A stretch of 64,000 nucleotides of DNA from Linanthus parryae (taxonomy: Eukaryota > Streptophyta > Magnoliopsida > Ericales > Polemoniaceae). This document shows positions 1-14,500 of the stretch, one piece after another (the stretch's first letter is position 1; each line of letters begins with the position of its first letter). The position numbers were made by a program, and so were the translations under genes. The notes under the pieces were generated by a model. The model saw only the letters and a list, made by a program, of their open reading frames with translations. It had not been told where the DNA came from and searched no databases. The DNA lies in assembly GCA_023055425.1 (NCBI GenBank), contig JALGPY010000002.1:141357927-141421926 (forward strand), given 5' to 3'.

Positions 1-1612
1 ATAATCCTATTGTGTTGAATACCCATGGCATTAAATAAACAAAACACGACTTTATGTCCTTCAGAAGGATAAGTTGTCTAGAATCTATTTTCTAGACGGG
101 TATAAAATCTCAGAATTGATCTCAAATAAAAGAAAAATGTTGTACATCGTAGTTCATAAAGTTATCCTCCCACCGACAACCAAAACACACTATAACCTAA
201 TGAAAAGGAACATCAAAGAATTTTTCTTTGAATGTCACTTACCTCGTGTTAGCTGCCATGAACTCTGAGCTTTGGAAGTAGGATGAGATACATGGAGGCG
301 TATGATATTATCATACATTTAAAGAAGCCCTTTCAAAGAGCGAGCTAGACATGAAAGGTTTGAAGTGTTGCTCCACTTTGCGTTTTACCATCTCTTGCTT
401 AGCACTTGTCATGATCGAGATATAAAGAAGTTCGGGCTTGCTAAAGCAAGGCGACTTGATTCATCAAGATATGATAAGACGGCACAAGCTAGTAATGTGT
501 TAATGCTAAAGCAAGAGGTCATACGCAACTAAGATAATTCAATATGATTAAAGGGTTAAATCATATTCTTTCACGTTGAACCATTCCTACGAGTTCATAG
601 TATGGTGTGACGAAATTGTTTACCCATTGTGATGCTTAAATCTGTTCGCATCTTGCTTGTAGCATCTGTCTACAGATTGATCCAAGTTTCTCGGAGTTGA
701 ATTCTTCGAATTGATGATGCAATCGAAGGAGTTTGGTTCCATAAAAATTAAAGATGAAGCTTTCGCTTACAAGAAGGTAAGTGGGAGCACAATTATGTTT
801 CTGGTCTTGTATGTGGAGACATACTAATCATTGGGAATAATGTCTCTACTCTACAATCTGTTAAATATTGGCTAGAGAATTGATTTACAATTATAGACTT
901 AGGAAAGACAATCTATAAAGATCTATGGAGATAGATAAAGATAGTTCTTCAGCTTGAGTCAAGGTACATATGTTGCCAACGTGTTGAAGTGGTTCAATGT
1001 GCAAGAATATGGATTCTTACCCATGTCACATGGAACTAGTCTTTGGAAGAACTAATTGTCTTTCCAATTATATTGAGAAAGGACCGTATGAATGAGATTC
1101 ACGAGATACGCCAAAATATGTACTTGGCCAGATGTCATATGAGTATGACACAAAGATACCAGTCAAATCTGGGTGAGTGTCACCGGATAATTATCAAGAT
1201 TATACTTAAAGTACTTGAGAAGAACTAAAGGATTAATTATTTATATATGAAGGATAAAGATTTCACTATAAGGGGTTACAATGATGCGAACTTCCAATCT
1301 AACAAAGAAGATTTCATTTTATAGTCAAGTATTATGTTTTACACTAGTGGGAGGGACTCTGAGCTGGAAAGGTTCTAGGCATAAAATTCAATTGCCGATT
1401 CTATCACAGAGGACTGAGTATATTAATGCATAAGATGTACATTCTCAAAATATTCAATAGCAATCGATTGTCGAGAGAGGGGATGTGAATTTTTTCAAAG
1501 CACCAGCAAGGTGTCTCACCTACGATACCTCTTGCGCAGCGTAAGCATGGAGGTTCGCGCTAGATCAATAGGAATATGATGTAGGAGATTGACTCCGGTG
1601 CAAGTGGGAGAC
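1..1612 (+). mobile_element. 3' part of a decayed Angela-like Copia internal region (upstream copy of left array)
   Basis: This is the tail of a Copia internal region reading rightward into the LTR at 1613. It aligns by eye with 4733-8269 of the next internal region but lacks the part equivalent to about 5250-7260. Traces of reverse transcriptase and RNase H are visible near 700-1450, for example a YVDD region at about 810-835 that carries a small deletion. No frame is open for long. The last bases before 1613 are the GTGGGAGAC purine-rich tract that primes plus-strand synthesis. The upstream LTR lies outside the window. Confidence 0.75.
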
Positions 1613-3124
1613 TGTTGGAAATATTCCCTAGAGGCAATCTATTTTTTCTGACATTTTTGGATTTACGATTCATTATATTATAGATATGGAGATATGTTAA
1701 CATGAATTAAGTCCTCAAAATATAAATGTTATATTCTTAAATATCCCTAGTCCATTATATCGATTAACATGACAATCAACTATAGACTAGTATGGGGTTG
1801 GCTTGATATGGAGATATCACGATCCAACACATGGGTATGCATTAGCAGTAATAGCATACTGGATTGACCCACAACAAGAAGGCTTCATACGGGTTATGTA
1901 AAGTCACAAGTGCTTCTCGTAGTGACAACGGTATTGTCATCCTTAGACTTGAAGTCACTAGATCATGTAGTTGTGAATATTGTTTTTTGGTATCGTCAAA
2001 TGCTACACCGTAACTGTGTAGTAATAAAGGCGCATTTCGGACACATTAGGAAGCAAGCTTAGAGATGGTAGTGATGTAGATATAATTTTTCCCTCCCACG
2101 TAATGAGAGAAAATATCCATGGGCCACTCGAGGGATGGTACTTATAAAATTTCTGGCCAGACTCAGATAAATCAATATAGGATTTTGATGTTATATGCTT
2201 GGATAAGACAATTCCCAGGATCGAGAAACTATGGATTGGATATATGAGGGTGACTTGTATGTCTCGTGTCCAATCCGGATATAGAGAAAAAGGGATGAGA
2301 CAATACTTGCACAAGGTTTGTCAAAGTAATGAATATTCCTATTAGTTGGGTGACATGGATGTGTTGATATATACTGCTCCATGTTAGTAAATTGTTGCAA
2401 CCAACTAAGTAAGAACCTATGGGGTCACACGCCATATGGATTAAACTAATTAATTAATATGATTAATTAAATAGAATGATCAAAATGCAACCACTTACAA
2501 ACTTAGTATGACTAATTTGCAAGGTGGACTAGTCCATGTATAGACATTATTAGGACCAGGTTTGCAAATAGAACTAATCCATGTATAAACATGATTAGGA
2601 CTAGTTTGCAAAGGGAACTAATCCATTTAAGGACATGATTAGGAGAGCGACTAATATGTAGTAAACAAGGAGTTGTTGGACTATATATATGAGCACTCCT
2701 AGCTTATTTTCTACAAGAGTGTCATAATTGTTATAACACGAAGATAGAGAAAATCAAGGAGATAGAGAAAGACAAGAGTCTAGGCCGAAACTAAACCCCG
2801 TCCCCCCCCCCCCTGTTTACTCCGTTGGTGAAAAAGGGACGTTGAGCCCCTCTTTTTGTCTCCGTTGTGTGATCCTTCTTCTTCCTTCTTCCACCGGTTG
2901 CTAGCACACGACGTGGAGGAATCCAGAGCTTGATCCTAGGTTTGGACTATCCGTGAAGATGTGAACAATATTTTTGCATTTGAAGTCATCACATGAGACA
3001 AACAAGGTAAATCGTTACTTGAACCTTCACTATCATTATGATGTATTTTCCTATGATCCTTGGTTGGTCTTGTGCGGATTTTATTTGTTTAATTCCACTG
3101 CGTAATCTGTTACAAAACCTAACA
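1613..3124 (+). repeat. Angela-type LTR shared by two internal regions (1512 bp)
   Basis: The LTR starts TGTTGGAAATATTCCCTAGA, close to the Angela/BARE-type LTR start, and ends CCTAACA. It is preceded by a polypurine tract and followed at about 3126-3140 by a TATCAGAGCC-type primer site, so it is at once the 3' LTR of the upstream internal region and the 5' LTR of the downstream one. A TATATATA box lies at about 2681-2690 and a poly-C run at about 2800-2813. Confidence 0.85.
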
Positions 3125-6100
3125 GTGTTATCAGAGCCACATGTCGTAGAGCATAATGTGTTTTATGTGTTACGATTAGGTCTATTTTACACTTTAAATT
3201 GTTGTTTATCGCGTAAACGGACAAATCGAGCATATTGATAAAATTTCCAAATAATCAAACCAAATAAGATCTAATATTACATGGGATGTAAGGATTAGTG
3301 AATTTGGATCGCATAGGATTTGAAAATTTCAGATCTAGAAAACTAGGGTTTCGGCACAAGTTTGAAAAGTAGTTTTATAAATCTTGGAAACAACTAAACT
3401 TGAGCAACAAGTAGGAAGTTGTTTTCTAAAAAACTTCCTAAGGAGGTTCGGCCGCCCTAGGGGACCGTCCGTCTCTCCTTGCCGCCCAAGGAAGGCCACG
3501 TACAAGGGAGGCCAGGCTCCCTAGCATACAGCCTAGCCGTGTGGCCTAGGGCCAGCCGACCCAAGGCCCATGTGGCAGTCCTTTGCTGATTCGGCTACAG
3601 ATGTTGGGCCTCTTGGACCGTTTTGACCCTAGTATGTCCAAAATCAATTAAAACTTGACTAAGCGCATAAAAATTAGATTTAGCTATTTATGTGCTTTTG
3701 CATGGTGATTGGATATGGCCTTACGTTGTGGTTTGTTGTGGATGTTTATTTTGTGATTTGTTTTACGCCTGCGAGCTGATCAAATTATTATAATAGTTAA
3801 TTAAGTTTTACGGCATGCGATCCGGTCTTCTTCTCAACTTGTGAGATCTCTCTATTTAGTTTAGATACTATCTAGAATAAGATAGACTAGATAATAGCCA
3901 AGATTTGAATAAGGGGCATGAATAAACCACAAGATGGCAACAATCCACAAAAGCTATGGAGCATGGACAAAAAGATGGAGCCACATGGAGATGAGCTTGT
4001 TATTTTTAGGTTTCATAGATATTCTCATTGGCTTGAGAATATCTTAGTTTAGAGACCATATCCATATCACGTTTAATTTTTGTTTATGGTATTGTCTTAT
4101 TTATTGTTGGTGTATGGTTGATGCTGCAAATTGTGATAAGATAATTAACAACCTGGATTTTTTATTTGTTAGTATTCCCAACTCAAAATAAGTAGATATG
4201 TTGATATGGATCAACAAAACAATTAAACTTGGAAAAGAAAAATCCCTCAATTTAAATATTGCGTTTTGTCTTCTCGTTATTTAAACACTCATCATGATCA
4301 TGATTATCAAGCTCGTGCTTGCCAAAGCAGGACTACTTGGTTTGTCATGATTGTGTTGCGATGGCACAAGCAAGTAATGTGAAACTGTTTAAGTAAGAGG
4401 TTGGACGCAACTAGGTCATTTTAATAGGATTAAAAGCCTAGAGGCAACCAATTCGGATTATCCATGGGATGGATAGATAAGGAGTTATTCGCACAATTGA
4501 ACCAAGCATTTCATAAGGATGCAATTGGAATTTTTCCTACCTAAATAACTAATTTTGGGTGACTTGCCAATGCAAGCTCAAAGAAGTGAAATACGGATCT
4601 TGGCAACCAACAGAATATATATTGATATCTTCCGCATTAATATGTAGGGTTATTAATCCGAGAAAAATAGTGGGAGCTATGTTAGACAATTTAAATCATT
4701 GTTAAATATAGTTATACGTCACAATACTTTGCATAATCATATTGTGTTGAATACCCATGGTATTAAACAAACAAAACCTGACTTTATATCTTTAAGAAGG
4801 ACACGCTGTTTGGAATCTATTTTCTATACTGGTATAAAATTGAGAATTGTTCTCAAATAAAAGAAAAATTATGTACATCTTAGAACATAAAGTTCTATGG
4901 AAGGAACATCAAAGAATGGTTCTTTGAATGTCACTTGCCTCGTGTTAGCTGCCATGAACTCTGAGTTTTGGAAGCAAGATGAGATACATGGAGTTGTATG
5001 ATATGATCCTACCTTAAAAGAAGCTCTTTCAAAGAGCGAGCTAGACATGAAAGGTTTGAAGTGTTGCTCCACTTTGCGTTTTACCATCTCTTGCTTACCA
5101 CTTGTCATGATCGAGATATAATGAAGTTCGGGCTTGCCAAAGCAAGGCGACTTGATTCATCAATATATGATACGACGGAACAAGCTAGTAACGTGTGACT
5201 GCTAAAGCAAGAGGTCATACGCAACTAAGCTAATTCAATATGATTGAAAGGTTACGGAACGGGTGTTATTCATGAGATAGATAAAGAATAAGAGTTATTC
5301 GCCCAAGTGGACCAAGAATTGCATTGGATGCAATTAAAGTTTTGTTCAAAGGCGATTTACTCAATATAATTGAGAACCGCTAAACAAAGCGCTCATAAAG
5401 GGATAAGGAAAAACATGTTAATGGTTAACAGCATGAGTAAGCAAAAGGTTTGCGCCGACCCCATGGGTATAAAGCAAGCTTGTTGCTAAGACCAAATTTC
5501 CTTAATGTCCCATAGCTGGTGTAGAGGAAGAGAGACTACCTAAATTACCTGGAAGGAAATAATAAAGGAATTGAATTCCAGTTTAGGTATATTTGTTATA
5601 GAAATCAATATTTCTATCTCATCACCATGGGTATATGAAACTAGATGAGGATCTCGCGTTTATAGAAATGTGGAGGAGCTTGAGATATGTAGACAATTGA
5701 ATAAGGAAGAAATAAACCTACACGTGGGGAAATGAAGCAAGGAGTTGCCAAATTAGTCGTAGGGAAATATCTCTCTGAAATTGTTCATGAATTAGACAAA
5801 AGTGATTATGTCCCTGCTATGAGTTGGTGCATTATCATAGTTTCTTGCTTGGAAAATATAGGCTCTCTATCATAATATAGGATAAATGTTGTTCATTTAT
5901 TCTTATATGCATTATTGTAATGCAATTTTTTCTAATGGATTGTATATCCTTAATCATGATAATTTCATTTATAACATTAATACCAATAGGTTTGCATATA
6001 ATGATATGAACCTTGATTATCTTTAGCATTATGGTTTAGGCCACATGAATAAGATATACATATCTAGAACTCCATGAGGATGGATATCTGGACTCGTTTG

Positions 6101-8269
6101 ATTATGAATCACATGAGACATGTAAGACTTATTTATTTGGCAAAGATATGATCTTTTGGAATCATACATAATGATGTATGTAGTCCGCTAAGCACAAATG
6201 CTAAAGGAGGTTTCCAGTACTTCATCATATTTACTGTTGACATCAGAGAAATGTGGATTTTTTAGCTTATGAAGAAACAAATCAGAATCCTTTGAATTGT
6301 TCAAGGAATTCAAGAATGAAGTAGAGAACCAGCTTGGCAAAAAGTATCAAAGCTCACGATATGATCGTAGAGGCGTGACTACTTAAGTCAACAATTTGAG
6401 CATTTAAGGAGTATGGGATTTGATCCCAACTCACTCTACCTAGAACACCATTATGGAATGGTGTGTATGAGAATATATATCGGACCTTGTTGGACACCGT
6501 TCGGTCCATGATGTGAAAAACAGAACTTCCAGTTTACTTTTAGGGGGTCATGTTCTAATTATAGCAAATTTTGCCCTTAACCTTGTTCCATCTACAACAA
6601 TTACGAGAAACACCATATGAGATATGGACTAGGAAGTATCCTAGTATGTCATTCATAACGAATTTGGGTTATGAAGTTTATGTAAAAGGTTTACAGATAA
6701 ACTTGGACCCGATTCGAATAAATGTGATGTGTAATATCATGAGGAAACAAAGGACATTATCTCTACAATCCAATCGAGAACAAATTAATTGTTGCTCGAG
6801 CCGCTGTGTTTCTAGATAGATATTGACTCTAAAAGAAACAGTGGGAGGACAGTAGGTTTGGAAGAAGTTAAATAACCATAACATAACATTGATCATTTTG
6901 ATGGAACATGAGCAGGATCACAAGGTGTTGTGGAGCAACCTACGCAGGTAACACAAGAACCTCGTAGGTTAAATATGTCAAAGAGCTAGAGAAATATGAA
7001 TTTCTTATAGCACGTTGATGTGTTTCTCATGAAGATGAGCCTAAAACCTATGAGATGGCCACATGTGGGCCATACTCTCAGAAATGGATTGGAGCCATGA
7101 GATACTAAATGGAATCCATGTATGCCAACAAAGTACGGACTTTAGTGGAACCACCTGAAAGGGTAGGACCCATAGGGTACAAGTGGGTTATGAGGAGACC
7201 AACATGGATGGTAATATGATTAATTTTAAGGGACGATTGGTGGCTAAAAGGTTTACTGCAAGTTCATTTTATGGACTGTGACGAAATCTTTTCCCCATTG
7301 TGATGCTTAAACCTGTTCGCATCTTGCTTGTAGCAATCTGTCTACAGAGAGTTGGATTCTTCGAATTGATGATGCAATCAAAGTAGTTTGGTTCCATCAA
7401 AATTGAATATGAAGCTTGTGTTTAGAAGAAGGTTAGTGGGAGCACAGTTATGTTTCTGGTCTTGTATGTGGAGACATGCTAATCATTGGGAATAATGTCT
7501 CTACTCTGCAATCTGTTAAAGATTGGCTAGAGAATTGATTTACAGTGATAGACTTAGGCAAGAAAATCTATAAAGATCTATGGAGATGAATCAAGATAGT
7601 TGTTCAGCTTAAGCCATGGTACATATGTTGACAAGGTGTTGAAATGGTTCAACGTGAAAGAATATGAATTCTTACCTATGTCACATGGAATTAGTCTTTG
7701 GAAGAACTAATTGTCTTTCCAATTAGATTGAGAAAGGACCGTATGAATGAGATTCACGAGATACGCCATAATATGTACTAGGCCAGACATGTCGTATTAA
7801 TATGACACAAAGATACCAGTCAAATCCGGGTGAGTGTCACCGGATAATTATCAAGAGTATCCTTAAAGTACTTGAGAAGAACTAAAGGATGAATTATTGA
7901 TATATGAAAGATAACAAGGGTTCACTTTAAAGGGTTACAGTGATGAGAACTTCCGATCTAACAAAAAAGATTTCAGTTTATAATCAAGTTTTATGTTTTG
8001 CACTAGTGGGAGGGACTGTGAGCTGGAAAGGTTCCATGCAAGATTCAGTTACAGATTCTATCACAGATGACTGAGTATATTAATGCATAAGATGCACATA
8101 CTCAAAATATTCAATCTCAATCGCTTGTCGAGAGATGAGATGTGAATTTATGCAAAGTACCAGCAAGGTGTCTCGCCTACTATACCTCTTGCGCAGCGTA
8201 AGCATGGAGGGCCGCGCTAGATCAATAGGCATATGATGCAGGAGATTGACTCTAGTGCAAGTGGGAGAC
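3125..8269 (+). pseudogene. Decayed Angela-like gag-pol internal region
   Basis: This is the internal region between two LTRs. It opens with a degenerate initiator-tRNA-Met primer site (TTATCAGAGCCAC) and ends with GTGGGAGAC next to the 8270 LTR. Scattered blocks resemble gag-pol of the intact - strand Angela copy: GAG-pre-integrase and integrase traces at about 6040-6500, integrase end at 6590-6800, reverse transcriptase at 7080-7560 and RNase H at 7900-8150. Every block is broken by stops and small indels. The YVDD motif near 7463 has lost bases, a lesion also present in the upstream copy near 820. No functional protein can be made. Confidence 0.8.
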
Positions 8270-9513
8270 TGTTGGAAATATACCCTAGAGGCAATCTATT
8301 TTCCGTGACATTTATGGATTTACGATTCATTATGTTATCGATATGGAGATAGGTTAACATGAATGAAGTCCCTAAAATATAAATGTTACATTCTTAAATA
8401 TCCCTAGTCCATTATATTGGAGACAATAGGAAGCAAGCTTAGAGATAACAGTGATGTAGATAGAATTTGTCCCTCCCACATAACGGGAGCGAATATCCGT
8501 GGGCCACTCGAGGGATACTTATAAAATGTCTGGCCAGACTCAGATGAATAAATATAGTATATTGATGTTATCTGCTTGGATAAGACTATTCACAGGATCG
8601 AGAAACTATGGATTGGATATACAAGTGTGACTTGTATGTCTCGTGTCCAATCCGGATATAGAGACAAAGGGATGAGACAATACTTGCACAAGGTTTGTCA
8701 AAGTGATGACTATTCATATTAGTTGGGTGGCATGGATGTGTTGCTAGATACCGCTCCATGTTAGTAAATTGTTACTTCCAACTAAGTAGGAACCTATGGG
8801 GTCACGCGCCATATGGATCAAACTTGACATGGGAATTAATTAATATGATTAATTAAATAGAATGATCAAAACGCAACCACTTACAAACTTAGTATGACTA
8901 ATTTGCAAGGTGGACTAATCCATGTATAGACATGATTAGGACTAGTTTGCAAATAGAATTAATCCATGTATAGTCATGATTAGGACTAGTTTGCAAAGGG
9001 AACTAATCCATGTAAGGACATGATTAGGAGAGGGACTAATATGTAGTTAACAAGGAGTTGTTGGACTATATATATGGGCACTCATAGCTTATTCTGTACA
9101 AGAGTGTCATAATTATTATAACACAAAGAGAGAACAAAGCAAAGAGAGAGAGAGAGAAAGACAAGAGTCTAGGTCGAACCTAGACCCCGTCCCCCCCCCC
9201 TCCCCCCTCTACCCCGTTGGCCAAAAAGGGAGGCAGAGCCCCTCTTTTGGTTTACGTTGTGTGATCCTTCTTCTTCCTTCTTCCACAGATTTCTAGCACA
9301 CGACGTGGTGAAATCTAGAGCTTGATCCTAGGCGTTGAATAGTTGTAGAGACGTGAACAATTTTGCGTTTGAAGTCATCACAGGAGACAAACAAGGTAAA
9401 TCGTTACTTGAACCTTCACTATCATTATGATGTCTCTTCCTGTGATCCTTGGTGGATCTTGTCCGGATCTTATTTGTTTAATTTGGCGGCGTAATCCGTT
9501 ACAAAACCTAACA
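8270..9513 (+). repeat. 3' LTR of left Angela-like array (1244 bp, internally deleted)
   Basis: This LTR starts TGTTGGAAATATACCCTAGA and ends CCTAACA, homologous to 1613-3124. It is shorter mainly because about 285 bp are missing after about 8420 (the 5' copy continues from ATTATATCG at 1755 to about 2040). A TATATATA box lies near 9066 and a poly-C tract near 9188. Beyond 9513 the sequence changes to another repeat. The partner target duplication would lie left of the window. Confidence 0.85.
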
Positions 9514-10145
9514 GACACGCATGATGTATGTTGATTACATGAAATTTACAAAAATTAATTAATGAAAACCAGACCACAAAGCATGATTAAACATCCACAG
9601 CTAGGCCACATCCATGCATCATTCACCATTCATTCAACACAAGCATGAATAAAAACATAATCACAAACATTCTGGAATTTGCTAAAAACTCCCAGAAATA
9701 ATCAAGAATTACTTAATTAAGCTAAAATAATCAAATAAAGCTATAAATATCCAAATAGCGCATAACTTATGCCGAACATTAAGATATTGAACCTTATAAC
9801 TCCAAGAAAAAATTGGGTTGAAAAGTAGTTTATTAGACCTCCCACTTGCCTCGAGAAATGTGCATAATTACAAATCATACAAACCTGGAATTAAATAATT
9901 TTCCTGCTTTAAAAAAAAAATGGAAAATTAAATTCCAAGCATTCTTTAAAAAATATTTGACAAGAAAAGGTGACCTGAGGATGCTGCACGCATCTAAACG
10001 CGCCATTAGCAGAGCACCACGTCAGCCCTAGCTGACAAGGATGCCTTTGTGGCCACTTACTCATCACCACTTCATCTGGCATGTCGGCTTCTATGCCGAC
10101 TGCACTAGCTAGGCCATCTTCCATGTGGACCATAAACCGACACTA
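9514..10145 (-). mobile_element. Left fragment of an older Copia-like leader region (split by the Angela array)
   Basis: This is non-coding AT-rich DNA ending in the CATGT that is duplicated at 25675. It resumes at 25680-26155 and, read on the - strand, leads back to a primer site next to an LTR start at 26156. Part of it (about 9560-9600) resembles the 5' leader of the Angela element near 16600. I infer that it is the untranslated leader of a related, older Copia element. No gene is visible. Confidence 0.45.
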
Positions 10146-10150
10146 CATGT
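10146..10150. repeat. Target-site duplication CATGT, left copy
   Basis: CATGT sits immediately left of the TGTAGGG start of the first 1432-bp LTR. The same five bases follow the last LTR at 25675-25679. Confidence 0.9.
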
Positions 10151-11582
10151 TGTAGGGTTTTGATTCATGGATCGCGCAAACGGAAGCATAATCAAACAAA
10201 CAACCATGCAAAACCCTCCAAGGATCACAAGTCTAGATGCATAACGATAGTGAAGACAAGAAATCATAAACACACCTTTGGGTTCTCCTTGATGACTTCA
10301 AACGCAAATAGTGTCACGTTCTCTATAGTTGATCCACGCCTAGAGTTGTTTCTAGATCTCCAATCACCTTGGTGCTAGCCCGGATTGAAAGGAGGGTGAA
10401 GGAATCACGCAAAACGAGACACCAAAAGGGGCTCGGCCCTTTGTGGCGTCGGGGACAAGGGGGCGGCGGCAAAGGGGGCGGCGTCCCTCTTTGTGGCTTG
10501 CTCTCTCTCTCCTTTGTTCTCTCCTACTCTTGTTATGTTCTCTCTAGAGCATAATGTGTGTAGGGAAGGAAGGAGGAGGGTCCTTTATATAGTCCAACAA
10601 CCTTTTGTTAACTACCTAAAGGACTTATTCTAGTCCTACTAGAATTCAATTTAGTCCCTTCCTTGCAAATTAGTCCCTACTAAGTTTGCAAGGGTTTGCA
10701 AAGTGATCCTTCTAATTAATTAATCCAATTAATTAATTCCACAATCTAGTACAACTCTATATAGCGTGTGACCCCATAGGTTCTATCTAGTTGGTAGCAA
10801 CTCTTTTGCTAATATGGAGCGGTTTCTAGCAAAACATCCATTCTAGCCAACTAATAGAATAGTCATCTAGACAACCTTGTACAAGTAATTGTCTCATCCC
10901 TTTGCCTCCATATCCGGATTGGACACGAGACATACAAGTCACACTCGTATATCCAATCCCTAGTTTCTCGATCCATGGAATAGCCTTATTCGTGCAAATA
11001 ACATCAATATCCCATATATTGATTTATTTGAGTCTGGCCAGACATTCTATAAGCACTACCCTCGAGTGGCCTTGGATATTTGCTCCCGTTATGTGGGAGG
11101 GGCAAATCCTCTCTACGTCCACTACGATCTCTAAGCTTGCTTCTCATTGTATCCAGTACACGCCTTTATAACTACCCAGTTACGGTGTAGCGTTTAACGC
11201 TACCAAGATCACAATGATCCACAACTAGAATATCTAGTGACTTCAAGTCTAAGGATGACAATACCATTGTACCCGAGAAGCACTTGTGACTCAACATAAC
11301 GTGTATGTAGCCTTCTCGGTGATGGGTCAATCCAGTGCAACATTCCGTAATGCACACCTATGTGTTGGATCGTGATATCTCCATATCAATCCAACCTCAT
11401 ACTAGTCTATAGATGATTGTCCCATTTAATCATTATACTCGACTAGGGATATTTAAGATAAACAACACGATTGTAAATCTAAGGACTTCATTATATTAAA
11501 TATCCAATAAATAATAAATGAATTTCTAGCCAATTACAAATTCATACTAAATTAGATTGCCTCTAGGGCATCTATTCCAACA
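10151..11582 (-). repeat. Angela LTR 1 (3'-most LTR of the array)
   Basis: This 1432-bp LTR reads TGTAGGGTTTTGATTC...TATTCCAACA on the + strand. The - strand TATA box TATATAAAGG lies at 10583-10592. By eye it differs from LTR 3 at one base. Confidence 0.93.
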
Positions 11583-11593
11583 GTCTCCCACTT
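11583..11593 (-). other. Polypurine tract of left Angela copy
   Basis: AAGTGGGAGAC on the - strand directly abuts the 3' LTR. The same tract abuts LTR 2 at 18666. It is the presumed plus-strand primer. Confidence 0.7.
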
Positions 11594-11596
11594 GCA

Positions 11597-14500
11597 CTAG
11601 AGCCAATCTGGCGCATCTCGTATGCCCATACTCCTAGTGTGCCCTTCATGCTTCCACTGCGTGAGAGGCTTTGTAAGCGGGTCTGACAGATTATCATCTG
11701 TAGGAATCTTGCATATCCGAACGTCTCCTCTATCGATAATATCTCGAATCAGATGAAACTTCCTGAGCACGTGCTTGGACTTCTGGTGCGATCTTGGTTC
11801 CTTTGATTGCGCGATCGCCCCAGTGTTGTCACAGAACAACTCCACTGGATCCGCAATGCTAGGGACCACACCAAGTTCAGAAACAAACTTTCTGATCCAA
11901 ACAGCCTCCTTTGCTGCGCCATTTGCAGCAATGTACTCAGCCTCTGTTGTAGAATCAGCTACCGTCTCTTGCTTGGAACTCTTCCAGCTCACCGCTGCTC
12001 CATTCAGGCAAAACACATATCCCGACTGTGATCTAAAGTCATCTCTATCGGTTTGGAAGCTTGCATCAGTGTAACCCCTTACACGCAACTCTTCCTCACC
12101 GCCAAACATCAAGAAAGCATCCTTAGTTCTTCTCAAGTACTTTAGGATGTTCTTGACAGCAATCCAGTGACTCTCACCCGGATTGGATTGGTATCTGCTT
12201 GTCATACTCAAGGCATATGACACATCTGGTCTAGTACATAACATGGCGTACATGATGGACCCTATGGCCGAGGCATAGGGAATCCTACTCATGCGTTCCT
12301 TCTCAATCTCATTGGAAGGACAACCACTCTTCGAAAGAGTGATTCCATGTGACATGGGCAAGAATCCCTTCTTGGAATCTTGCATGTTGAACCGTTTCAA
12401 CACCTTGTCAATATATGTACTTTGGCTTAGGCCTAGCAACCTCTTAGATCTATCTCTATAGATCTTTATACCGAGTATATAGGCTGCTTCCCCTAAGTCC
12501 TTCATTGAGAAACACTTTCCTAGCCAATCTTTCACAGATTGCAGCATGGGAATGTCGTTTCCAATGAGTAGTATGTCATCCACATACAAGACCAGAAAAG
12601 CTACAGAGCTCCCACTAACCTTCTTGTAGACACAAGACTCATCTTCGTTTCTGATGAAGCCAAACTCTTTGACTACTTCATCAAAACGTCGATTCCAACT
12701 CCTAGAAGCTTGCTTCAATCCATAAATGGATCGTTGTAGCTTACAGACTTTGTTGGCTTGCTTTGGATCCTCAAAACCCTCCGGCTGTATCATATACACG
12801 TCCTCGAGGAGATTCCCATAAAGGAATGCTGTTTTGACATCCATCTGCCAAATCTCATAGTCGTAGTATGCTGCAATCGCAAGTAGGATTCGGATGGATT
12901 TGGTCATTGCAACTGGTGAAAAGGTTTCATCATAGTCAATACCATGAATCTGTCTGAATCCTTTAGCCACCAATCGGCCCTTATAGGTAATCACATTACC
13001 ATCCATGTCGATCTTCTTCTTGAAGACCCACTTGCACCCTATGGGTCGCGCCCCATCAGGTGGTTCCACCAAAGTCCATACTTTGTTGGTATACATGGAT
13101 TCCATCTCGGATCTCATGGCTTCAAGCCACTTCTGCGAGTCTGGGCCATTCATGGCCTCCTCATAGGTAGTAGGCTCATCATCTATGAGCATCGTGTCAC
13201 CGGAATCAGTTACGAGAAGTCCGTACCTCTCGGGTTCCTGGCGCACTCTACTAGATCTACGAAGCTCTTGTGTTACCTGAACAGGTGGATCCACAACTGC
13301 TTGTGATTCCTGTTCATGTTCCATAATCGGTTCAGTAATTTGTGGTTCTTGAACTTCTTCAAGTTCTACATTCCTCCCACTTGCTTCTTTAGAGACAAAC
13401 TCTCTTTCCAGAAACACGCCGGTCCGAGCAACAAACACTTTGTTCTCGGTTGGATTGTAGAAATAGTATCCCTTAGTTTCCTTAGGGTACCCCACAAATT
13501 TACACTTATCCGATTTAGGCCCTAGCTTGTCTGATTGTAAACGTTTTACATAGACATCGCAGCCCCAAATCCTCATGAACGACAGTGTGGGACGCCTCCC
13601 ACTCCACATCTCATATGGTGTCTTCATGACTGATTTAGATGGAACACGGTTAATGGTAAAAGCTGCACTTAATAGAGCGTAGCCCCAAAATGATAATGGA
13701 AGATCGGTTTGACACATCATAGACCGAACCATATCCAATAGGGTTCGATTTCTCCTCTCGGACACGCCATTCCATTGTGGCGTTCCGGGTGGAGTGAGTT
13801 GGGACACGATCCCACACTCTCTAAGATAGTCGTCAAACTCTTGGCTTAAGTATTCTCCTCCACGATCCGATCGTAGAGCCTTGATACTTTTGCCAAGTTG
13901 CTTTTCTACTTCATTCTTGAATTCTTTGAACACTTCAAAGGATTCGGATTTTGCCCTCATAAGGTACACAAATCCATATCTACTGTAATCATCAGTAAAC
14001 GTAATGAAGTAGACATAACCACCCCTGGCAGGCGTGGCAAATGGCCCACATACATCGGTATGTATGAGCGCCAATTGCTCACTAGTCCTCTCACCTTTCT
14101 TATTGAAAGGGGACTTTGTCATTTTTCCCAATAAACAAGCCTCACATGTCTCATATGATTCAAAATCAAATGAGTCTAGTAATCCATCCTTATGGAGTCT
14201 AGATACACGTTTCTCATTTATGTGGCCTAAACGACAATGCCATAAATAAGCAGGATTTAAATCATTTATTTTAATCCGCTTGGTATTAATGTTGTAGACA
14301 GGATTACTTAGATCAAGGACATAAAGTCCATTAAATAATTGCGCACTAAAATAGTGAATATTATTCAAATAAAAGGAACAACAATTGTTCTTTATTGAAA
14401 TAATAAAACCTTCCTTGTCCAAACAAGAAATAGAAATAATGTTTCTGCTCATAGCAGGCACAAAATAGCAATTATTTAATTCTAAAACTAATCCTGAAGG

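Noticed and set aside
10369..11357. Short + and - frames inside the 1432-bp LTRs (also at 17452 and 24461)
   Set aside because: They repeat identically in each LTR and overlap promoter/terminal sequence; they are by-products of the repeat.
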